From Saccharum officinarum (Eukaryota > Streptophyta > Magnoliopsida > Poales > Poaceae): a stretch of 64,000 nucleotides of DNA. The stretch spans positions 19,465,388-19,529,387 of the forward strand of contig CM036188.1 of the NCBI GenBank assembly GCA_020631735.1, written 5' to 3'. A model generated the notes under the pieces. It saw only the letters and a list, made by a program, of their open reading frames with translations, did not search any database and was not told the origin of the DNA. Shown here piece by piece: positions 1 through 10,561 of the stretch; within the stretch, counting starts at the first letter, position 1, and every line of letters begins with the position of its first letter. The position numbers and the translations under genes are program-made.

Positions 1-479
1 TTATAATGTATTTTAAATTAATGAAAAATGTTATTTTCCTATATTTCATGTGCACAAAATTCATAAATAAATCATTTTAACTTTACTTTAAAAGAGGCTA
101 ATTTTAGGGTGTTACAAGTATGGTATTCAAAGGAGTCAGGAATAGGAGGCAAATGGGAATGGCATATTAGATAAAGGAGAAAATTCTGGGAGGCAGCTCG
201 CTTGGAAGGCTCTATCTCTTTGGTTGATGCTACGACCATAAAATATGTGGAAATACATATAATAAAAGAAACAGAGTACAAGCAACCACGCTATGCGGGT
301 GCACACGATTGCGGAAGCGCACTCACATGCATGCACCAAACCTCTTGTTCTGTGTTAAATCAAACCTCATGGGATTAGAAATCAACTCTCCCTTTAGATC
401 ATCAACTCATGATGATGATGTCTGCCCTTTAGTGAAGTGATCGATCTATGATCCCCACTAGCTAAGCTAAGGGCTGAGC

Positions 480-760
480 CCGTTTTTGAACTTGAAGTTG
501 CTGCACGCGCCCATCCTCTTATCGAACATGAGGCCAGTCTTTCTTAGCACCGCCTTCTTGAGGTCGAACTCCAGCAGGTTGTTCTTATCTGGAGGCCGCC
601 GATGACCACCTCCAGGGACTACAGCACCGCGTACACCACCACAGTCCCCACTCCCATCTCCATGAAGGCAAAGCACAGCATCTGCGGGATGACCTCTTGC
701 ATCACGCTTAGGCTGGTGAACGTCCAGTTCTTCCCGTCCGCAAATTTGGATCATGACTAA
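480..760 (-). pseudogene. Decayed coding fragment, unidentified
   Basis: On the minus strand this stretch reads as protein-like sequence only if the frame changes. One frame gives a hydrophobic stretch including EVIPQMLCFAFMEMGVG. A second frame gives a polar segment with LLEFDLKKAVLRKTGLMFDK. The frames meet at a stop after about 40 residues. The GC content is higher than in the AT-rich flanks, as expected of old exon sequence. I do not recognise the family. It could be one exon of the same unknown minus-strand gene whose exon-like pieces occur near 9.0-9.2 and 10.3-10.55 kb, but nothing links them directly. It is most likely a dead fragment. Confidence 0.3.
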
Positions 761-1123
761 AGGGAAATATCGGCTAATGAGCAAATATATCAATAACGCT
801 TATGTCCCTTTTCATTATGTATGCTGATGCTCTATCTAGTAAGAACGTGCCACATCTTAATTTCTAGGAGCAAATGCAGAGACAAAGCTGCAGCACTACA
901 TATCTCTATCCTGATTCCTGAACCAAAATGTCAACGAACATGTGAGCCAGTTAGACGGTTTTTTCTACGTTCCCACCATCAAATGCATTTAATTGTCGGT
1001 ACATATTTTGAACCAACTACCTTCCATGAAAGAAAGTGGTTAGTTTGAAGAGTTAACTTGTGGCAATAAAGCGAAATGAATACTAATTTAAAATATCGAG
1101 AAGACAAGTTCCAACGAGTCAGA

Positions 1124-1252
1124 GGCCATGTTCATCTGACTTATAATCCGTCTTATTTGGCTTGTTTTTTCAGTCGGAACACTATTTTTCTCTCACAAAA
1201 AATCAGCCAACAGTGTTTTTCAGCCGGCTTATAATTCCAGCCGAACGGGGCC
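1124..1252. mobile_element. Short MITE with hAT-like GGCC...GAAC ends
   Basis: The 129-bp element has imperfect terminal inverted repeats of about 27 bp. The left end is GGCC..GTTC..CTG followed by TTATAA.CCG, and the reverse complement of the right end follows the same pattern. The flanks are near-identical (gagtcaga on the left, agagtcta on the right), compatible with a degraded 8-bp target duplication. It has no coding capacity. The family assignment rests on the terminal sequence alone. Confidence 0.6.
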
Positions 1253-1514
1253 AGAGTCTATATAATCCTTTCTATTATGCAAACAACTCAACAGCTGGAA
1301 CCACTCTACCCCAGTAAGGGGCAGTAGGCTAGTGGAACAGGGAGTAGGATGTTCAAAGAAGTCAAGAAGAACCCGCCATTGTGTTGGGAATGGGAGGCAA
1401 AAGGAAAATACATATTAGATGATGCAAAAAATATGGGGACGCCGCATGGGCAGAGGGCTCAATATTGTGCGATCATACTCGTGGAGTCATAGTAGCTCGA
1501 CCTTTTGATGTCCC

Positions 1515-1590
1515 TGCTTCTAGTCTGTGCATAGTGACAGCATGTCCTTCTCAATGTTGCTTCTAGTCTGTGCATAGTGACAGCATGTCC
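1515..1590. repeat. Short direct tandem duplication, period 43 bp
   Basis: A 33-bp segment beginning tgcttctagtctgtgc occurs at 1515-1547 and again at 1558-1590. A third partial echo of the linker (ccttctcaatgtt) lies at 1638-1650. It is non-coding. Confidence 0.75.
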
Positions 1591-2060
1591 AGCATGAAAG
1601 AGTTGCTGAGGCGAACAATCTTTGGCCATTTGGTCTGTCCTTCTCAATGTTCGTAGTGGACCAACACCTCTGGTCCATTTAGGCATCTAGATGCCAGCTT
1701 ATTTCTATGCACAGGAGCCAGTGACAATACTTTTTGAGTTCAGTGGATTCATCAATGCTCACGAGTTTGATGGGCAGACCATTGCTGGGCAGACAGCAAT
1801 GCAACTGACATGGCAAAGGATGACTAGCAGCTGTTAGCTAGCTTGCTGCTTAATGATTCATCCATTAATTGCTGGACAGACAGCAGTACATCGGAGGCTC
1901 AGTATAGCCAAGGCGCTGGAGTGTCTCCCAAAGGAGCTGCAGGAAACCTTCGACCGGCAAACAGTCCGAAAGAACCCAGTTGTTTTCGATTTGCTGCAAA
2001 AATTTTAAACACTAGTAAGAGAAAATTTTGCAATACAAATGAGAAGCAACAACTATAAAA
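1591..2060. other. Unannotated stretch
   Basis: No convincing exon, RNA gene or element end was seen here. It is AT-rich and frames are broken in all directions. Confidence 0.5.
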
Positions 2061-2062
2061 GT

Positions 2063-2092
2063 TTGCTGTCATTACTATTACTATTACTATTA
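2063..2092 (+). repeat. Triplet microsatellite (ATT/ACT)n
   Basis: About five units of an attact/attacta-type repeat lie just inside a degraded retroelement, left of its primer binding site. Confidence 0.7.
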
Positions 2093-2146
2093 TATGATCT
2101 GGTCCTAGGGCTTCGTCCTACGGTCAAGCTCGGCTCTGATACACTC

Positions 2147-2667
2147 TGTCGGCCCCTCATTTTTGAGAGTCCCAAGTGCATCTGTATTTGCGCCAGGATC
2201 ACGCACAAATACACAAAGGATAACAAAAATGGCACACAGATGTATTTTAAAAGACTGAGCTTTTATTGACAACTAAAATAAGGTCTTACAACAATGGCTC
2301 CAATGGCAAGGCCATAGGCATTACATGTCTAGCGGAGTTATACTGCCGTGAAGCGGCATTTTATTACAGCGGGGTGGTAACTATTACAACGATAATCTAC
2401 AGCGTAGTGACACCCTATTCCACAGGCATGCTTGAGCTCAGTCAAATCCCCAGGTTCTAAGACTCCTTCTAGTAATCCATAGATTCTCGCATGACTCATG
2501 TGGTTTGCCTCCTCGTCGAAGTTGCAGCCCTCTTCATGGTCAAAATATGTGAGTCAACAATGGGTGAGTACATACGTACTCAGCAAGCGCTAACCATGGG
2601 ACATGGAGTGAATGGGGAGGCTATTTGTGGAGGTGGAGAGTGATGGCGGAGGTAGAAATGGTGAGGT
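2147..2667 (-). repeat. LTR fragment with adjacent initiator-Met primer site
   Basis: Read on the minus strand, the sequence ends in CCGACA and is followed by GAG then TGTATCAGAGCC (plus-strand 2133-2144). This is one mismatch from the initiator-tRNA-Met primer site TGGTATCAGAGCC. A minus-strand 5' LTR therefore begins its internal region at 2146 and extends leftwards. The outer end of the LTR is not visible because the copia element at 2673 is inserted beside or within it. No gag or pol reading frame survives to the left. Confidence 0.55.
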
Positions 2668-2672
2668 GGTAT

Positions 2673-2871
2673 TGAAGGAATGGACCCAACAGATTGTTGT
2701 ATTGCTCTCAATGAATGTCATATACAAGATTACAGGACTTGCAGTTTCGCTTACCACACAGGGCGCCACAACTGCCTCGCCGCATGACATGGCATCATGG
2801 GCGTGGTGACCACGCTCAGCGGTGGCGTGCGGTTGCTAGTCAACGTGTGTGCTATACACCTGTACTCAACA
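2673..2871 (-). repeat. 3' LTR of the copia element
   Basis: This 199-bp LTR pairs with 7000-7191. A C-run on the plus strand (2880-2889), which is a polypurine tract on the element strand, abuts its inner end. Confidence 0.92.
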
Positions 2872-2899
2872 CCCACCGCTCCCCCCCCCGCAGTCTGAT

Positions 2900-3638
2900 G
2901 TGTGATAGGAACTACACAAAGACTGGATCGAAAGAGCTCAAAAGTCGCTGTGGGAAGGCCCTTTGTCATCACATCAGCGTATTGCTGCCTGGTCGGAATG
3001 TGGAGAACGCGGAGGTCGCTGACTTGGACGCATTCATAGACGAAGTGTATGTCAAGCTCGTTATGCTTCGACCATTTGTGATGCACCGGGTTGGAGGACA
3101 TGTATATGGCAGAGATGTTGTCACAGAAGACTACCGTGTCCTTGTTGACGGTGCAATGAAGCTCGGCGAGAAGCTGCTGAATCTAGATGCACTCTGCCGC
3201 CACATCAGCCACCGACCGGTACTCCGCCTTGGCGCTCAACCGAGACATAGTCGGCTGGCGCTTGGAGGACCAGGAGATGAGCGAGTCCCTGAGGAAAACA
3301 CAGAAGCCGGACATCGAACGTCGAGTGTTCGGGCAGCCCGCCCAGTCGGCGTCAGAGTACGCCATGACAGTGAGCTCGGAGTACGTGCGGAGGTGTAGAC
3401 CGAGCGACATCGTGCCGCGGATGTAGCGCAGTATCCGCTTCAGCATCGTCATGTGCAGTGCATGGGGATGGTGCATGTGGAGACAGGCTTGCTGCACGGT
3501 GAAAGCAAGATCAGGCCGTGTGGTCGTCAAGTATTGGAGTGCACCGGCCAGGCTGCGGTAGGCTTTGGTGTCATCGATCTCGCACCGTCGGAGGAGAGCT
3601 TGCCCTTGAAGTCGACAGGGGTGGGAATATGCCGGCAA
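2900..3638 (-). pseudogene. copia RNase H remnant
   Basis: The frame 3183-3638 reads SLAGALQYLTTTRPDLAF and RILRYIRGTMSLGL, then AYSDADWAGCPNTRRSMSGF. The last is the copia RNase H signature with its catalytic aspartates, followed by SAKAEYRSVA. After a frameshift the tail (2900-3101) reads KHNELDIHFVYECV and IPTRQQYADVMTKGLP, the canonical end of copia polyproteins. The two frames show at least one indel. Confidence 0.85.
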
Positions 3639-3682
3639 TTGGTCATGCCGGCGTGCTCGAGGATGTCTGCCACGTACCGCTC

Positions 3683-4731
3683 CTAGGGAAGATAGAAGCC
3701 GTCCGAGGTGCGCTTGACGTCGATGCCGAGGAAGAAGTGCAGCTCACCCATGTCCTTGACGGTGAACTCATCATGGAGGCGATCGACGATGTGTTGGAGC
3801 AGACGCGTGCCGGAGCCGGTGATGACAATGTCATCGACGTAGAGCAGTAGATAGGCAATGTTGTGCCCACGGCGTAGAACAAATAGCGAAGAGTCAGAGC
3901 GTGTGGCAGTGAAGCTGAGCTTGAGGACGAATGTGGCGAAGCGTTCGAACCAGGCCCGCAGCGTCTGGCGTAGACCGTACAGTGATTTGTCAAGCAGGCA
4001 AACGGTGTTGGGTTCTTTGGCGTTGATCTTCTTTTCATCCCTGTATTGATTTATGGCTAGAAGCTTATGTGTAATCATTTCTATCTTCTTTGTAACCTTC
4101 TTTGTATCATGAGACTGATGTATAGAGAACTTTTAACTTTTAATTTATAATAAAAGCACATTAGGGGATCAAACCCCTCCTATTTCCCTCAAAAAAAACT
4201 GGTAGGCTGCTGGCACAAAACATGCTCCTTGAGATGGCCGTGCGAGAACACATTGGAAACATCGAGCTGCTTGGTGCTCCAGCGGCGCGACACAGCTATG
4301 GTGAGCACCGTCTCTATCATGGCTGGCTTGACAACAAGCATGAACGTCTCGTCAAAATCCACGCCAGCCCGCTGTGTGACGCCACGAACGACCCATTGTG
4401 CCTTGTATCGCTTAAGGGATCCATCGGGGTTCAGTTTATGCTTGAAAACCCATTTGCCGGTGATGACATGAGCTCCAGGCGGACGGTCGACGAGACGCCA
4501 TGTCTGATTCTTTTGTAGAGCCTCAAACTCGTGGGCCATGGCAGCCTTCCACTTGGGATCCTTCAGGGCGGCCAGAGCTGAGGTAGGAACTGGAGAGATA
4601 GGAGAGGTGGCAGGAGCCTCAGTAGCCAGAGCGTATCTGGGATTGGGCTTGAACACCCTGGCTCTGGAGCGAGTGAGCATTGGGTGACCGGCAGGCAGCA
4701 ATGGGGCAATCGGTGACTGCTGCACTGGCAA
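3683..4731 (-). pseudogene. copia reverse transcriptase, split by an insertion
   Basis: The N-terminal half (4189-4731) carries the copia RT opening with AMAHEFEALQKNQTWRLVD, then GKWVFKHKLNPDG and the LDVSNVFSHGHL region. The position usually LDVxNAFLHG is changed here. The C-terminal half (3683-4078) carries LYGLRQTLRAWFERF and the catalytic box YVDDIV, followed by GELHFFLGI. Between the halves lies a foreign segment (about 4040-4195) rich in A/T with an A8 run, which interrupts the domain between the QQPT and LDKSLYGL motifs. Confidence 0.85.
4040..4195. mobile_element. Small insertion inside copia RT, A-tailed
   Basis: The RT frame is interrupted by about 150 bp that align with no copia domain. 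The insert ends in tccctc followed by eight A on the plus strand. An A-run at one end suggests a short 5'-truncated non-LTR or SINE-like insertion. No target duplication could be fixed by eye, so the boundaries are approximate. Confidence 0.45.
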
Positions 4732-4869
4732 CTACTGAACAGGAGCTTGAACCGGAGGGTAGGTGGAGGAAGGAAGCGAAGCAGCACTAGAGGCTTGCTC
4801 GACAGCTGGTGAAGGTTGTTGCTGTGGGGGAATTGGTGCTGACTAAAGAATGACTGCGAATGCACTCGT

Positions 4870-5512
4870 TCATGGTGCAGATGATGCACTTGGCCTTGCC
4901 GTTTTGCAACGAATTATATGGGCAGGACAAGCACAAGGAGACACCATGGCGAGATAGATGGTGACAGAACGCATGATTGTCAAATTCACTGCCGTTGTCA
5001 GTTTGAAAGGCAATAAGAGGAAGCTGAAACTGAGTTTGAACATAAGCATGAAAATCAAGATGACACTATAATACTTCATTCTTTGCACACAGTGGAAAGG
5101 TCCATACATAATGAGTAAGATCATCGATAAGTACAAGGTAATACTTGAAACCAGAAAAGCTAATAGTAGGAGAAGTCCAGACATCAGCATGAACTATGTG
5201 AAAACGAACATAGCTAACTGAAACTGAAGATGAAAATGGCAGCCTGACAGGCTTCACAGGTTGAAGACGATAGACGAGTATGGGTGAAGTCGATGTTTGA
5301 CAGTGTCTGGTGGAGCTGACGTCAGCCCGGGTGACCCAGACGCAGGTGCCAGACATCAACAGTTGGGGTAGCAGTGACAAAAGCTTCCGGCGAGGAAGGG
5401 CCCAGGGGATACAGCGCGCCAGAGCTATTACATCGGAGGATCTCCGTGTGAGTTGGAAGGTCCTTGATAGAAAAACCAAATGGATCAAACTCGACAGAGA
5501 CATTATTGTCAT
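4870..5512 (-). pseudogene. copia integrase core remnant, C-terminal part missing
   Basis: One frame reads HADVWTSPTISFSGFKYYLV, the start of the integrase core with its first catalytic aspartate, followed by LIDDLTHYVWTFPL. After a frameshift, FQTDNGSEFDN supplies the second aspartate region and NSLQNGKAKC lies near the third catalytic position. Soon after this the sequence passes directly to the low-complexity linker before reverse transcriptase. The integrase C-terminal section appears deleted. Confidence 0.75.
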
Positions 5513-5966
5513 GGATAAGAGAACAAACGGCGATGAGGATCTTGACTAGTGAAGGAGAAACAAGGATGTTGTTCAGAAGAAGTGGTGAGCAGGTAGTGGC
5601 AATGGCGGAGGATGCACGGTGAGTTATGGGCAGCGTGGCGCCATTGCCAACAGTGATCGATGGAGAAGAAGGAAAGGGCTGAGGAGAGGAGAGATTACCG
5701 GCATTGGAAGACATATGAGATGATGCGCCGATATCGAGGTACCACTCGCTGGCCTGCGCTCCATTCGGTGGAATGCCCGCGGTCGTCAGAGCGGCGAGCA
5801 GTGTCTGCTGATTCCAGACATCGGGTGCAGTTGGCAGTGGCGGAGGACCGGCAAAGTATGGTGTTGCCAGAGGAGGGCCAGTTGGTGGTTCGGCAAAGTA
5901 CGCCTGGTTGGTTGGAGTGCTGGGGCGTGGACTGAGCACGCTGGCGCCCAGAACGCGGAAGGGCAT
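5322..5966 (-). pseudogene. copia protease and GAG-pre-integrase remnant
   Basis: The open frame of 214 codons contains the aspartic protease active-site region WYLDIGASSHM. Copia proteases normally have D-T/S-G-A at this point, and here the second position is isoleucine (DIGA), which should abolish catalysis. It ends in the GAG-pre-integrase motif VWHLRLGHPG. In the parent family the protease matures the Gag-Pol polyprotein. The next domain continues in a different frame, so the polyprotein is broken here. Confidence 0.8.
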
Positions 5967-6329
5967 GGACCAAGCCTAGACCATGCCGGTCCACGGGTTC
6001 TGCCCAGGTGCCCACCTTGGCGCTGGAGGCTGAGATGCAAAGCCGGAGGAGAAACCACCATGACCGCGGCCGCGTTTCTTAGATCAGCGATAGTTATCAG
6101 ACCGCGGCCATGCACCAGAGCCTTGAGCTGAAGGAAGGGACTTGGGGGCAGTATTGGTGGAGCTGGAACTGCCTTTGCCGTGAGCTAGAGCAGGAGGCTG
6201 GGAACCGCCGGTGGCCACTAGCGCATGATGAGTGGTGGCCTTGGCTTGCTCGCGATCACCGTGATCACCGGAACGACATGCTGGTATTTGGAGTTCAGGC
6301 CGGGAAGAAGATTGAGCACTTGGCTCGTC

Positions 6330-6877
6330 TCACCAACCGGCTGCCCAACGTCCCGAAGAGAGTCGGAGAGCTACTTGAGGTAGCCGGTGTACTGGGCGAT
6401 GTCCATGTCGCCCTAGACAAGATTGCGGTACTTGGCCTCCAAGTACACGGCGCGGTGAAGCTCGTTGTTGCGGAATTGATCCTCGATGGCGTTCCGGATG
6501 AGGTAGGTGGTGGGCTTGGGCACGCGGACAATGGTGAGGACCTCTTTGGAGACGGAGTTGTAGAGCCAGCTGAGGATGCACTGATTGAGGATGCGCTAGT
6601 CAGGATTACGGTGCTAGATCGCGGTCGGCGGAGGGGAAAGATGAACACCGAGATTGAACTTCCCGATGAAAGCATCGAAGAAGGTGCGCCACTCGGCGTA
6701 GTTGGGTTCGGTGAGTTGAAGGACGATGGGAACATGGGATTTGATATTCACTGTCTGAAGGACAGTGGTGGGGGGAGTGGGAAGTGATGGGGCGCTGCCG
6801 GCGGCGGTGTCACTGTCGACGGAGGACTGGGTGGAACTGTCGGACAGATCGGCCCCGAAAAGCGGTTTGACATCCAT
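6330..6877 (-). pseudogene. copia gag remnant
   Basis: The gag frame opens at the methionine at 6877 (MDVKPLFGADLSDSS) about 120 bp inside the 5' LTR. It carries the typical copia gag N-terminal segment with LTEPNYAEWRTFF and then stops at 6614. Further downstream, in other frames, residues typical of gag can still be read (YLEAKYRNLV and a later QYTGYL segment). Gag would form the cytoplasmic virus-like particle. The break after about 88 codons makes this copy non-functional. No intact CCHC knuckle was found downstream. Confidence 0.75.
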
Positions 6878-6999
6878 GGTTGCGGAGATCGCAGCGAGCG
6901 CGTGGAGGAAGATAGTGGAAGGAGGAGCAGCGGAGGAGCGGCAGTCGCGCCGGAGTCGGCAGTGAGCACGGCAAGCGCGAGAGAGCACAGCTGATACCA

Positions 7000-7191
7000 T
7001 GAAGGAATGGAGCCAACAGATTGTTGTACTGCTCTTAATGAATGTCATATACAAGACTTGCCGTTTGGCTTACCACACAGGGCGCCACAACTGCCTTGGC
7101 CACATGACGTGGCGCCGTGGGCGTGGTGACCGCGCTCAGCGGTGGCATGCGGTTGCTAGTCAACGTGTGTGCTGTACACCTATACTCAACA
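7000..7191 (-). repeat. 5' LTR of the copia element
   Basis: This 192-bp LTR is nearly collinear with the copy at 2673-2871. The primer binding site abuts its inner end at 6999. The target duplication GGTAT follows its outer end. Confidence 0.92.
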
Positions 7192-7196
7192 GGTAT

Positions 7197-9010
7197 AGTT
7201 ATATTAATGGAAGTTCTCGGGGAGAGCATTACCCTTCTCGCGAGTTCTCGGGTTTATAGTAAAGGTTCATTAATCATATTATCTAATTATCTAACAGTAC
7301 ATATATAGATTATTAGGCCGTATTGACATGCACATATGGAGATCTAGGTAACGCGTAGCTGGTCTTTGCTAGAGCGGCCAAGGCATCAATATAATGCAAC
7401 TAGCCCATTTGTTACAACAGGCAACATGCAGACCATGCACGAAGGTCAAGAGGTTGCTGATACAAGCAACTGCGATAGGCATTGGCGGAGCAAGATCTGC
7501 ATGGCATGCTATTTGACTTGATATAGTTAACTTCTTCACTCCTGCCTCCCATTCCTGACAAACCAAAGGAAGCCCTTTCCAGCATCTACAAGGATATACT
7601 TGCTATCTTTCTCCTCATGCTAACCTGTTGTACCTGAGTACCTATGCCTTGCACGTCAAAATCGATGTGCTCAGCCTCTTATATATCATTGTCATGGGAC
7701 AACATAGAATATATAGCACTATGCTATGATGGAAAGTAGTACATAAAGCAATGTGACTCGAATTTAATATATCATACAAATACTAGGTGTGTGACTATAG
7801 ATAAATCAGGAGATATGCCCAAGAAATAGAAATCATGGATTTTCTCAATGAAAACTACTGAATAGTTGTTAATATAAAAACGAGGTTGTGTGACTATATA
7901 CAAATACTGCGCATCGACTGAGAGGTAGCCCGATCGCTTCTGGGTTGGGATCATCGAGGAGGGCAACGAGATGCAGTTTCTCACATCGACGGAATACAAC
8001 GAGGTGGCGGAGCTTGACATCACGACAGGAGAGCTCATAGTGCTGCACCTGCATGGCGGCAGGAGCCCCCTGCTGGATGCACACAAGTGCACGTGGATCC
8101 ACACAACAGGAGGACCGCGGAGTTTTCTGCTTCAGAAGAAGAACAGAACGACGTTTAAACCAAATCAGATAATGAAGTATTAGCCTGCTAACTAGTATCA
8201 GATAGTGAATCAAAACAGGGCCTTAGTAGCAGTCCATCAAGGCTTTATGTTGTGTAATATAAAAAATGCAGTGTAGTTTTTTATAAAGAACTATGTGAGC
8301 CGTCGATCTGGGTTTTAACATATACTATCTATAAAAAGTTTATTCATAAAGGAGGAAAACATTGGAAAAATGAAAATACCGAGAAACAATAGTGTACATT
8401 TGAGAGAATTCGTGTGACAGGTGACAAGAAATCAGATATAGGAATAAAATGTGTATTTGCAACAAGAGTTGCCTTCAATTCCAAGTTTCCACTAGTATGA
8501 TCATAGTGATGATGGGTGTTCAGTATACAAATCAAGTTCTGGTTTCTCTTTTTCTAATAATAGGCATAGCCTCAGAAAGATCCACGACTCCAACAGTCCA
8601 ACTGTTCCAATATCAACATCATGCAGGATATATGCATAGTTATCTCGAATGCAAGGTACCTATATATAAACCAGGATAGTTGCTGAGGAATATTTTAGGA
8701 CACTCAGTAATGTGATTGAATGAGAAGAAATATCTACAGATAGGAGGATACTTATGTAAAGAGCAACAAGTCTGTGATAACAACTGATAATAAGAAGTCA
8801 TTAAAAATGTCCTATTTATTGTTTCAGCTATTCATAACAATGTCTGTTATTTCTTTCATGGACAATAGCTTCTTCCTACTAAAAATGGCCTTATGAGTTA
8901 TGACCTTGTATTTTCCTTCTGCAAAGCAATGGCATCCAATTGTAAGAAACTCACCACAACTGATTTAAAAAGAGCACTAACATGTCAATACAGAAACAGG
9001 GTATTTCAGA
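7197..9010. other. Unannotated stretch
   Basis: No complete gene or element is recognised. A 70-codon open frame at 7971-8183 on the plus strand (containing ELDITTGELIVLHLHGG) lies in a locally GC-richer patch and might be an old exon. It has no clear splice sites and no recognised domain. The rest is AT-rich. Confidence 0.45.
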
Positions 9011-9018
9011 CCACTTAC

Positions 9019-9198
9019 AAGCTCAATTTGCAGCGACAACGAGACGTTGGTCATGTTGCAGAGGAACTGCCCTGCACCAAAAACTCCACCCACTCCATAC
9101 AGTGTCCTCAGTGGCATGACCAACATGGTGCCGATTCCATACAGCAGTGGCTTCCTGGGCCCTTGCTTCTGCATGCTTGGTAGCAAGGACGACTGCCC
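9019..9198 (-). CDS. Well-formed internal exon of an unidentified gene
   Basis: On the minus strand a pyrimidine-rich tract ends in ATGAAG, giving a plausible AG acceptor, and the downstream boundary is a perfect donor (CTT then GTAAGT). Between them are exactly 180 bp (60 codons) without a stop. The translation begins GQSSLLPSMQKQGPRKPLLY and continues with a glycine-rich hydrophobic stretch (RTLYGVGGVFGAGQFL), which suggests a membrane or membrane-associated protein. The phase is 0-0 in this frame. I do not recognise the family. Neighbouring exons are not obvious. Minus-strand coding-like debris at 10290-10551 would lie upstream of it, but frames there are broken, so the exon may belong to a dying gene. 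Confidence 0.45.
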
Positions 9199-9889
9199 CT
9201 TCATATGCAAAACAACAGAAGCAGACCAAAATTTGTTACAATCAAGAATTCACAACCCACGCTAATGCTACGGTAAAAAAACAAAACTGACACTACGTCA
9301 AAATTAATCGTTTTGGCATCTCATTTTTGCTGAACTAAAGACGCTAGCAGCAATACTCCACAACCGATTTTTAAATACTCTTCCTTAAAATTACCTAAAT
9401 GGAAAAAAAATCTAACGTTAAGGAATATAAATAAAAACACACATGAAATTGTTTGTAAAATTATATTTTGTAAAATTATGGAGTTTAAAACCGTGAATGA
9501 GATTAAAAAAATATAAATATGTGGTTGTTTGTAAAATTATATTTGGTGAAATTCCAAGTAACAGACTCATTTTTCTTTTATGGTTTTATGCTTAGTTTCT
9601 CACACATGTTATCACCTATAGCTAGAAAATTCAGTAAGGAAATCGAACACCTAAAAAGATATATAATACAACAATAGTGCATACTCACTAATCTAAAAAA
9701 ACATGCCTACCATATATAATGTTTTTTTTGAAAAATATGTCTATTTGGGGTGGGGGCATTTAATAAAAGGATTAAAATAAACCGCAAACACTTTGGACTG
9801 CGAATCTGCAGGGCCAGAGAGAACCATCCATGATAAGCACAACAATGGACTTGCTCGCACATCATTTCCATCCAGGAAGTGCCCCATCA

Positions 9890-10231
9890 CAATGAAACAG
9901 TAGGCAAAACACAAGGTCTAAATCAGTCAATAGAAAAGTAGCAGAAAATAAAATGTTTATCCAAAGTTCTGAATTTTGAAAATGTGATGAGAAACAGAGT
10001 GCATAGTTTTTTGCTTTCTGCTTCATTTCAGTTTAGTTGTGGAAGGGTTCTTGGAGTGCACAATGAAACAGTAGGCAAAACACAAGGTCAAAATCAGTCA
10101 ATAGAAAAGTAGCAGAGAATAAAATGTTTATCCAAGGTTCTGAATTTTCAAAATGTGATGAGAAAAAGAGTGCATAGTTTTCTGCTTTCTGCTTCATTTT
10201 AGTTTAGTGGTGGAAGGTTCCTTGGAGTGCA
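9890..10231. repeat. 171-bp tandem duplication
   Basis: The segment starting caatgaaacagtaggcaaaa at 9890 is repeated immediately at 10061 with a handful of differences. Both copies end in ttggagtgca (10060 and 10231). It is non-coding and probably arose by slipped replication or unequal exchange. Confidence 0.9.
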
Positions 10232-10289
10232 TATGCAGGATACACATGTGTCCATGAGAACAAAAAGGCTACACCTTTCAGAAGGACGT

Positions 10290-10551
10290 AGATGAACATG
10301 GCGATGTCGTAGTCACCGGAGGCGCCACCAGGTGATAGCGGTCACACTCAACAACCTTGCGGGCGGGCACGTTGATGGCAAAGAGGTGGTCCTCCAGGAA
10401 GAAGCAAAATGACGCCGGGAAATTTGAGGTGTATACATATTATATTGTCAAACAACATCTTAGACATAAAAGGAAATTCTAGACCATGATGAAAGGCACG
10501 CCTGAAGACTATCTCATCAATGCTGAGCCTTACGGATTCAATAATCTGAAA
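10290..10551 (-). pseudogene. Exon-like debris of an unidentified gene
   Basis: A minus-strand AG acceptor precedes a short frame reading IIESVRLSIDEIVFRRAF. A little downstream, another frame reads FFLEDHLFAINVPARKVVE followed by CDRYHLV. A third frame reads GDYDIAMFIYVLLKG. These look like true protein sequence split by frameshifts. I cannot name the family. The piece abuts the truncated start of the solo LTR at 10562, so LTR insertion may have destroyed the upstream part. Confidence 0.35.
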
Positions 10552-10561
10552 AATATAGAAA

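Larger units (their letters stand above)
2673..7191 (-). mobile_element. Full-length Ty1/copia retrotransposon, decayed
   Basis: This is a 4.5-kb element on the minus strand. Its short LTRs (2673-2871 and 7000-7191, TGTTGAGTA...CCTTCA when read on the minus strand) are flanked by the exact 5-bp target duplication GGTAT at 2668-2672 and 7192-7196. A primer site complementary to initiator tRNA-Met (TGGTATCAGC, 6986-6999) follows the 5' LTR, and a G-rich polypurine tract (2872-2893) precedes the 3' LTR. The order on the minus strand is gag, protease, integrase, reverse transcriptase, RNase H. That is copia order, with integrase before RT. All domains are interrupted by frameshifts or stops, and the LTRs differ by several substitutions and indels, so the insertion is not recent. 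Confidence 0.93.

Noticed and set aside
2715..6787. Plus-strand open frames of up to 227 codons
   Set aside because: Antisense shadows of the copia polyprotein.
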